A stretch of DNA of 27,451 nt from JBHYGK01 sp051859045 (lineage in GTDB: Bacteria; Pseudomonadota; Gammaproteobacteria; Xanthomonadales; Xanthomonadaceae): positions 1 through 27,451 of the forward strand of contig JBHYGK010000029.1 in assembly GCA_051859045.1 (NCBI GenBank). Reading direction: 5' to 3'. Each line of letters opens with the position of its first letter. Within the stretch, counting starts at the first letter, position 1. Under the pieces are notes generated by a model. The model had not been told where the DNA came from. It saw only the letters and a list, made by a program, of their open reading frames with translations, and made no database searches. The position numbers and the translations under genes are program-made. Of the stretch, positions 22,670 to 27,451 are shown in pieces.

Positions 22670-24022
22670 TCAGGCCTTCTCGAACAGCGCGATCGACTCG
22701 ACGTGCGCGGTGTGCGGGAACATGTCCATCACCCCCGCGGCCTTGAGCACATAGCCGCGCTCCTTGACCAGGAAGCCGGCGTCGCGCGCCAGCGAGCCCG
22801 GATGGCAGCTGACGTAGACGATGCGCGGGATCTTCTTCAGCGGCAGCTGGGCGAGGACCTCGGCGGCGCCGGAGCGCGGCGGGTCGAGCAGCAGGGTGTC
22901 GAAGCCGTCCTTCATCCACGCCTCCTTCGAGAGGTCGGTGGTGAGGTCGGCGGCGAAGAAGCGCGCGTTCGGCAGGCCGTTGCGCTCGGCGTTCTCGCGC
23001 GCGCGGGCCACGAGGTTCGCGTCGCCCTCCACGCCCACGACCTCGCAGCCGAGGCGCGCGATCGGCAGGGTGAAGTTGCCCAGGCCGCAGAACAGGTCGA
23101 GCACGCGCTGGCCCGGCGTCGGCGCCAGCAGCTCCAGCGCGCGCTGGATCATCTTCACGTTGATGCCGGCATTGACCTGGATGAAGTCCAGCGGGCGGAA
23201 GCCGAAGGTGATGTCCCACTCGGGCAGGCGGAAGTGCAGGTCGACGGCCTCGGGGTGCAGCGCCTGCACCGAGTCGACGCCGCCGGGCTGCAGGAACACC
23301 GCGAAGGCGTGCTCCTTCGCGAACGCGACCAGCGCGGCGCGGTCGGCCTCCGACAGCGGCGCGAGGTGGCGGAACACCAGCGCCACCACGCCGTCGCCGG
23401 CGATGAACTCGATCTGCGGGATCTCGCGGCGGGCCTCGAGCCCGTCCACCAGCCGGCCGATGGCCTCGACCTTGCGGCCGATCTCGGGGATCACCACCTC
23501 GCAGCCCGACAGGTCGGCCACGAAGCGCGGGTCGAGCTCGCGGAAGCCGACCACCGTCTTCTCCTTCTTGGCGACGTACCGCACCGAGAAGCGGCCCTTG
23601 CGGCGGTAGCCCCAGGCGGCGTCGGTGAGCGGCTCGATGACGCGCTCCGGGGTGACGTGGCCGATGCGCTGGAGGTTGTCGAGCAGCACGCGCTGCTTGG
23701 CGGCGATCTGGTCGGCCGGCGCGAGGTGCTGCAGCACGCAGCCGGCGCAGGTGCCGAAGTGCGGGCAGGCGGGCTGGATGCGCTGCGGGCTGGCGGTGAG
23801 CACCTCGAGGGTGACCGCCTCGTCGAAGCTGCGGTTGCGTCCGGTCTGGCGGGCGCGCACGACCTCGCCCGGCAGCGCGCCGCTGATGAACACGGCCTTG
23901 CCCTCGCGGCGGGCGACGCCGCGGCCGTCGTGGGTCAGGTCAAGGATCTCGGCGTCGAACTCGCGCTGGGCGGAAGGGCGTGCCACGGGGCGGGGCGCTC
24001 GCGGTGGGAAGGGGGGCGGCAT
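22670..24022 (-). CDS. rlmD: 23S rRNA (uracil-1939-C5)-methyltransferase RlmD
   Basis: A 450-aa radical-independent m5U methyltransferase. An N-terminal TRAM domain (about 20-75) is followed by iron-sulphur cysteines Cys86, Cys92, Cys95 and Cys174 in the C-x5-C-x2-C plus distant C pattern of RumA. The SAM-binding motif VLDLFCGLGNF starts at 308, LLDPPRSGA lies near 378-386, and the catalytic nucleophile is Cys406 in YVSCHPGSLARD. It methylates U1939 (E. coli numbering) of 23S rRNA. The start is debatable. The ATG at 24022 overlaps a TAGAAT hexamer that looks like a promoter -10 and has no Shine-Dalgarno; if that hexamer is real, translation probably begins at the in-frame GTG at 23986 (codon 13), giving a protein starting MARPSAQREF. 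It heads the operon running to the thioinosine phosphorylase. Confidence 0.94.
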   Translation of the reverse strand: MPPPFPPRAPRPVARPSAQREFDAEILDLTHDGRGVARREGKAVFISGALPGEVVRARQTGRNRSFDEAVTLEVLTASPQRIQPACPHFGTCAGCVLQHLAPADQIAAKQRVLLDNLQRIGHVTPERVIEPLTDAAWGYRRKGRFSVRYVAKKEKTVVGFRELDPRFVADLSGCEVVIPEIGRKVEAIGRLVDGLEARREIPQIEFIAGDGVVALVFRHLAPLSEADRAALVAFAKEHAFAVFLQPGGVDSVQALHPEAVDLHFRLPEWDITFGFRPLDFIQVNAGINVKMIQRALELLAPTPGQRVLDLFCGLGNFTLPIARLGCEVVGVEGDANLVARARENAERNGLPNARFFAADLTTDLSKEAWMKDGFDTLLLDPPRSGAAEVLAQLPLKKIPRIVYVSCHPGSLARDAGFLVKERGYVLKAAGVMDMFPHTAHVESIALFEKA

Positions 24023-24026
24023 TCTA
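24021..24026 (-). promoter_or_regulatory. Candidate -10 TAGAAT at the rlmD start
   Basis: TAGAAT (24026-24021, minus) shares its last two bases with the annotated rlmD ATG. A transcript starting about seven bases downstream would lack that ATG and reach the GTG at 23986 after about 28 bases. No -35 is visible; the upstream region is a strong GC palindrome. Confidence 0.45.
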
Positions 24027-24030
24027 CCCG

Positions 24031-24048
24031 GGCGCGGCCGGCCGCGCC
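24031..24048. repeat. 18-bp perfect GC palindrome upstream of rlmD
   Basis: GGCGCGGCCGGCCGCGCC (24031-24048) is self-complementary over its full length. It lies just upstream of the TAGAAT element and downstream of the unknown 200-aa gene. It may be part of a terminator or simply a by-product of very high GC. Confidence 0.7.
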
Positions 24049-24065
24049 GGGCCCGGGCGCGCGTG

Positions 24066-24091
24066 GCCCGGCTCGTCGAGTCGCGCCGGGC
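24066..24091 (-). terminator. Candidate stem-loop directly after the unknown gene
   Basis: On the minus strand GCCCGGC (24091-24085) follows the TGA stop immediately and pairs perfectly with GCCGGGC (24072-24066) across a 12-base loop. It separates the unknown gene from the rlmD operon. No T-tract follows. Confidence 0.45.
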
Positions 24092-24694
24092 TCAGTCGCG
24101 CCGGCTGGCCCGCAGCAGGCCGCGCAGCCAGCGGTCCACCGGATCGCCGCTGCCGGCCTCGGCCTCGAAGTCCTCGCACATCAGGCCCAGCGCGGCGTCG
24201 CGGCCGCCCAGGCGCTCCAGCACGTCGGCCACCCGCGGCCCCGGGGCGGCCAGCAGCGCGTGCTCGCGGTCGATCCGCACCAGCCAGCCCTCGCCCAGCC
24301 CGTCGCCCTCGCCCGCCCGCGCGTCCATCAGCCATGCCACCTCGGCGTAGCGCAGGTGCTCGCGCAGCCAGTCGCCCACCGCGGCGTAGTCGGCCGGCAG
24401 CACGGCCTGGCGCAGGCCCTCGCCCTCGGCCAGGCGCTCGCGGGCGATCGCCTGCACGCGGCGGGTGCCGGCGCGCGCCGCGATGGCCAGCCATGCGTGC
24501 CAGGCTTGGCCCGGCGCGCCCTCGGCGTGGCGCTCGCGGTCGAAGGCCAGCGCCGCCCAGTCGGCGCGGCGCAGCGGATCCTCCGGCGCGCCGAGCACGC
24601 CGCGCGCGAAGGCGAGCCGGGCCTGCAGCGCGTCGGCACCGGGCGGCAGCGGGCCGGGCGGCAGCGGGCCGGGCGACGGCGGGGGCGCGGACAT
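24092..24694 (-). CDS. Uncharacterised 200-aa cytoplasmic protein
   Basis: I do not recognise this protein. From the ATG at 24694 it has 200 aa. A Pro/Gly-rich N-terminus carries a repeated GPLPP unit (about residues 9-18). Mostly helical, charged sequence follows, with many Trp/Ala/Arg, such as WAALAFDRER, WHAWLAIAARAG and WLREHLRYAEVAWLMDAR. The C-terminus is basic (RGLLRASRRD). There is no signal peptide, membrane segment or recognisable catalytic motif. Codon bias matches the neighbours, and a GCGAGG ribosome-binding-like sequence precedes the ATG. The longer frame upstream (to 24829) would overlap the YdbL-like gene, so it was not used. It starts 32 bases after that gene's stop, so it may be the third gene of the YdbH operon. 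A hairpin follows its stop. Confidence 0.75.
   Translation of the reverse strand: MSAPPPSPGPLPPGPLPPGADALQARLAFARGVLGAPEDPLRRADWAALAFDRERHAEGAPGQAWHAWLAIAARAGTRRVQAIARERLAEGEGLRQAVLPADYAAVGDWLREHLRYAEVAWLMDARAGEGDGLGEGWLVRIDREHALLAAPGPRVADVLERLGGRDAALGLMCEDFEAEAGSGDPVDRWLRGLLRASRRD
24641..24670 (-). repeat. 15-bp tandem duplication in the unknown gene
   Basis: GGGCGGCAGCGGGCC (plus-strand reading) occurs at 24641-24655 and again at 24656-24670, followed by a partial third copy. It encodes the repeated Gly-Pro-Leu-Pro-Pro unit near the N-terminus. In-frame expansion or contraction would be harmless to the frame. Confidence 0.8.
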
Positions 24695-24726
24695 CGACGC
24701 CTCGCGGACGGGCCGGGCGACGCGGC

Positions 24727-25347
24727 TTACTTCTGCGTCCAGGCGCCCGCGGCGTCCTGGTACCACCAGCCGGCGCGCGCGCTCTGGATCCACTGGCGGG
24801 CGAAGGTCTCGCGCACCTGCGGCTCCCACTCCGGGTGGCCGTTGGCGACCGCGATCTCGCGGTAGACCGCCGCGCGGTCGCGGTTGTCCTCGGCCACCAG
24901 CGCCGGCACCGCGGCGCGATCGCGCAGGCCCAGCGCGGCGGCATCGCGCACGACGATCATGCCGTCGCGGCCGAAGCCCAGCGCGCCGGACGCGAAGTGC
25001 GGGGCCAGCTGGCCCTGGAAGCGCTGGGTCATGCGCGCCTGGATCTGCTGGATCTGCGGGGTGTTGAGGGTGATGTCGGGCGCCTGCGCGTGGGCGCTGG
25101 GGACCACGGCGTCGAGCACCGCGCCGGCCGCGGCCTGCAGCGCGCCGCCGAAGCCGCCGCCCGCGCCGCCGCCCTGCCCCTCGCCCGCGGGCGGGGCCGC
25201 CGGCGCCGCGCCGTCGCCGATGACGTCCTCGACGAACTCGCGCGCGGCTTCCTGGGCCTGCGCCGCGGGGAAGTAGACGTTGATGGTGACGCAGGCCGCG
25301 AGGGTGATGGCGGCGGCGATGGCCGGGAGGGCGAGCAGCTTGCGCAT
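24727..25347 (-). CDS. YdbL family (DUF1318) lipoprotein
   Basis: A 206-aa protein with a lipoprotein signal: MRKLLALP, a short hydrophobic stretch, and the lipobox TLAAC with Cys19. The segment after the cysteine (VTINVYFPAAQAQEAA) is followed by a Gly/Ala/Pro-rich linker (about 48-95). The C-terminal DUF1318/YdbL domain (about 97-206) ends in the typical ARAGWWYQDAAGAW. In E. coli, YdbH is an inner-membrane-anchored lipid-transport bridge, YnbE is a small outer membrane lipoprotein that caps it, and YdbL is a soluble periplasmic modulator. Here no separate ynbE is seen, and this single lipoprotein may combine the YnbE-like anchor with the YdbL domain. The ATG at 25347 has an AGGAG ribosome binding site seven bases upstream. 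It lies 68 bases after ydbH, and a TAGGCT element in the gap may give it a second promoter. Confidence 0.85.
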   Translation of the reverse strand: MRKLLALPAIAAAITLAACVTINVYFPAAQAQEAAREFVEDVIGDGAAPAAPPAGEGQGGGAGGGFGGALQAAAGAVLDAVVPSAHAQAPDITLNTPQIQQIQARMTQRFQGQLAPHFASGALGFGRDGMIVVRDAAALGLRDRAAVPALVAEDNRDRAAVYREIAVANGHPEWEPQVRETFARQWIQSARAGWWYQDAAGAWTQK

Positions 25348-25390
25348 GGGAGGACTCCTGCTGGGGCGGTGCGGCGGGGGGGACGGGGCG

Positions 25391-25396
25391 AGCCTA
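25391..25396 (-). promoter_or_regulatory. Candidate -10 TAGGCT before the YdbL-like gene
   Basis: TAGGCT (25396-25391, minus) sits in the 68-base gap after ydbH. It would start a transcript about 37 bases before the ATG, leaving room for the AGGAG site. The same hexamer appears at 18392-18397. No -35 is evident. Confidence 0.35.
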
Positions 25397-25415
25397 CGCG
25401 CATGCCGCGCCGGCG

Positions 25416-27451
25416 TCAGTCGAACTGCGGGACCTGGCCGTCGGCGATGCCGCCGAGGCGCTCCAGCAGCACCGGCCAGTCGACCTGCTGCTGAAAGCCC
25501 ACCACGGTGATCCGCGGCAGGCCGGCGCCCTCGACGATGACGTAGCCGGCGGGGCCGCCGGTATCGCCCTGCGCGGCTGAACCCGTGCTGTCCACGGGCC
25601 CCGCGCCGGACATCGTGCAGACGTCGTCGCGCAGCCGGCAGCCCAGCCCGATGCGCGCGTAGCCGAAGTCCTCGAACACCCGCAGCACGCTGGCCTGCAG
25701 CCCGCCGACCAGGCCCGAGCCGCCCACGCTGGAGAGCTCGCGCACGGCGCGCTGGCTGATCCGGCGCGGCCCGCGATAGGCCGGGTCGGTCAGGAAGCGG
25801 GCGTCGAACGCCACCGGCGACCAGTCGAGCAGGCGCAGGCCGTCGATGCGGCCGTCGAGCCTGCCGGTGATCTCGCCGACCCCGAACACCGAGGTCGCCG
25901 CCTGCAGGTCGATGCCGTCGATGGCGACGTCGGCCGCGAGCGTGGGCGCGGTGCCGAACGGGCGCTCCATCGCCAGCCGCGCGAGCTCGACGCGGCCGCC
26001 GAGCAGCGCCATGTCGATCGTGCCGTCGACCTCGAGGCGGTTGTCGGCGTAGCGCGCGGCCGGCAGCCGCCCCGACAGCGTGCCCTCGAACGGCGGCCAG
26101 CCCAGCGTGGCGGCGAGCCGGCCGAGGTCCATGTCGCGCATCGACAGCCCCAGCGCGATCCGGGTGCCGGCCTCGCCGCGCGGCGGGCTCCACTCCAGCA
26201 CGTCGAGGTCGAGCGCGCCGCCGAGCAGGCTGGCCGAGGCCGGCGCGACGAGGCGCAGCACGCCGTCGCGCGAGGCCAGCCCCAGCGCCGCCGGCCCGAG
26301 GCCCAGCCCGTAGACCGAGCCGCTGGCCCAGCGCAGCTCGCCGCCGGCGGCCTCGCCGGACGCCGACCACGCCAGCGTCCCGGCCAGCCCCGCGAGGCCG
26401 AAGCGCGCACCGGGATCCACCAGCGCGACGTCGTCGAGGCGCGCGCCCAGCCGCGCGAGCCCGTCCGCGTCCAGCGCGACCTCGAGCGCGACGCCGCCCT
26501 GCAGCACCAGCCCGGGCAGGCCGGCGGTGGCCAGCAGCGGCGCGAGGTAGCGCGGGGCGGCCTGCGCGAGGTCCGGGCTGCGCACGGCCAGGCGCAGCGC
26601 GCGCAGCGTGGCGTCCGGGCCGAGCGTGGCCTCGCCCTCCAGCGCGAGCGCGCCGGGGTCGTCCCAGGCCAGCCGCGGCAGCCGCCAGTCGCCGCCCGTC
26701 GCATCCTGGCGGGCCTGCACCTCGACCGCGACCGCGTGCGCGGGCAGCGGCACGTACAGCGGCGCCACCAGCAGCTCGCCGCCGGCCAGGCGCAGGCGCG
26801 CGTCGAGCGCGGTCGCCGCGCCGTCGAGGCGCAGCGCGAGGTCGGCCTCGAGGTCGAGCCCGGCGGCCGCGATGCTGGCGTCGGGGGTGTCGAGGCCGAG
26901 GTCGTCGAACGCCAGCCGCGCGTCGAGCGCGGTGGCGCCGTCGTCGGGCTGGCGCAGCACCAGCGTGCCGCCGAGCCGGCCGCCGGTGAGGCGGGCGTCG
27001 TCCCAGAGCGTGCGCGCGAAGGCCTCGAGCCAGGCCACCGGCACCTCGGCGAGGCGGGCCTGCCAGGCGCCGTCGGGCGCCGCGTCGAGGTCGATGCGGG
27101 CGCGGCCACGGGCGAAGCCCAGCGCGGGCACCGCGGCGTCGGCGGGCCAGGCCAGCGCCAGGGTGGCCGGGCCGCGCGCGCCGCCGGCCTCGAGCGCGCC
27201 GGCGCAGTCCCAGCCGCCGTCCTCGCGGCGCAGCAGCGTGCAGCGCCAGGCCACGTCGCGCCAGGCCTGGCCGAGGCCCGGCGCGTCGACGCGCTCGGCG
27301 CGCAGCGCCAGCTCGCCGCTGGGCGCGCCCTCGGGCCAGGCCAGGGACAGCTGGACGCCCTCGGCCCGCGCGGGGCCGGACGTGATCGCCGCGGCGCGCA
27401 GGCGCAGGCGCGGGGCGGGGGCGACGGCCGCCTCGGCGCCGGCCGCGGAGG
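25416..27451 (-). CDS. YdbH-like AsmA-type intermembrane lipid-transport protein, C-terminal part (5' end outside window)
   Basis: The frame is open from the right edge to TGA at 25418-25416, giving about 678 visible residues. The GTG at 27254 is only an internal Val codon, since the frame continues through 27255-27451 without a stop. The sequence is the repetitive beta-strand pattern of AsmA-like proteins: alternating Leu/Ala/Asp/Gly strands and phrases such as LEVDGTIDMALLGGRV. It ends with the YdbH-specific C-terminus (ISQRAVRELSSVGG, FEDFGYARIGLGCRL with DDVC, and GLPRITVVGFQQQVDWP). YdbH, TamB and YhdP form partly redundant bridges that move phospholipids from the inner to the outer membrane. 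The downstream YdbL-like lipoprotein supports this identity. The visible C-terminal end is the part that would meet the outer-membrane lipoprotein partner. Confidence 0.85.
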   Translation of the reverse strand, partial: SAAGAEAAVAPAPRLRLRAAAITSGPARAEGVQLSLAWPEGAPSGELALRAERVDAPGLGQAWRDVAWRCTLLRREDGGWDCAGALEAGGARGPATLALAWPADAAVPALGFARGRARIDLDAAPDGAWQARLAEVPVAWLEAFARTLWDDARLTGGRLGGTLVLRQPDDGATALDARLAFDDLGLDTPDASIAAAGLDLEADLALRLDGAATALDARLRLAGGELLVAPLYVPLPAHAVAVEVQARQDATGGDWRLPRLAWDDPGALALEGEATLGPDATLRALRLAVRSPDLAQAAPRYLAPLLATAGLPGLVLQGGVALEVALDADGLARLGARLDDVALVDPGARFGLAGLAGTLAWSASGEAAGGELRWASGSVYGLGLGPAALGLASRDGVLRLVAPASASLLGGALDLDVLEWSPPRGEAGTRIALGLSMRDMDLGRLAATLGWPPFEGTLSGRLPAARYADNRLEVDGTIDMALLGGRVELARLAMERPFGTAPTLAADVAIDGIDLQAATSVFGVGEITGRLDGRIDGLRLLDWSPVAFDARFLTDPAYRGPRRISQRAVRELSSVGGSGLVGGLQASVLRVFEDFGYARIGLGCRLRDDVCTMSGAGPVDSTGSAAQGDTGGPAGYVIVEGAGLPRITVVGFQQQVDWPVLLERLGGIADGQVPQFD

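Noticed and set aside
22199..24865. An 888-codon plus-strand frame opposite the CYTH, rlmD and unknown genes
   Set aside because: It crosses several gene boundaries of the opposite strand and has only shadow composition.
25348..25415. A separate small ynbE gene between ydbH and the YdbL-like gene
   Set aside because: The gap is 68 bases, GC-rich, with a ribosome binding site and a -10-like hexamer but no room for a ~60-codon lipoprotein gene.

Overview
The window is a very GC-rich (clearly above 70 % by eye), densely packed bacterial chromosome segment with a strong G/C third-position codon bias. Gene content and style (YigZ, an ABC ATPase with a permease/M1-peptidase fusion, 6-TM GGDEF proteins, a lipoprotein-type YdbL, and TAG-N-N-T promoter elements) suggest a gammaproteobacterium of the Lysobacter/Luteimonas/Xanthomonadaceae type. 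That assignment is an inference from style, not from a marker gene. I see no rRNA, tRNA, CRISPR array, insertion sequence or phage gene. No intergenic gap exceeds about 200 bases.

Layout, left to right. 1-941 (+): the 3' end of an unidentified Ala/Pro-rich protein, then a YigZ/IMPACT-family protein. 975-2834 (+): an MsbA-type half-size ABC exporter. 2932-4089 (+): a lipoprotein alpha/beta-hydrolase, converging on an FAD monooxygenase (4112-5371, -). 5522-11397 (+): a four-gene nucleic-acid repair operon with overlapping genes: MBL-fold exonuclease, ATP-dependent DNA ligase, Lhr-Core helicase and PdeM phosphoesterase. 11405-13713 (-): two tandem paralogous membrane diguanylate cyclases, each with its own likely promoter. 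13834-18328 (-): an ABC ATPase followed by a permease fused to an M1 metallopeptidase domain. 18527-19702 (+): a Tat-exported SDR/epimerase-like protein, divergent from the ABC pair across a 198-bp region that carries a long inverted repeat.

19778-24022 (-): an operon of rlmD, a CYTH phosphatase/cyclase-fold gene, nagZ, hpt and an S-methyl-5'-thioinosine phosphorylase. The last two overlap and catalyse consecutive purine-salvage steps (methylthioinosine to hypoxanthine to IMP). 24092-24694 (-): an unrecognised 200-aa protein. 24727-27451 (-): a lipoprotein YdbL-like gene downstream of a YdbH-like AsmA-type intermembrane lipid-transport protein, which runs off the right edge.

I found no fully unknown multi-gene system. 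The items most worth following are the ligase/Lhr-Core/PdeM/exonuclease operon, the permease-peptidase fusion, the apparent merging of YnbE-like and YdbL-like functions in one lipoprotein, the coupled hpt/thioinosine phosphorylase pair, and the inverted repeat at 18394-18448.
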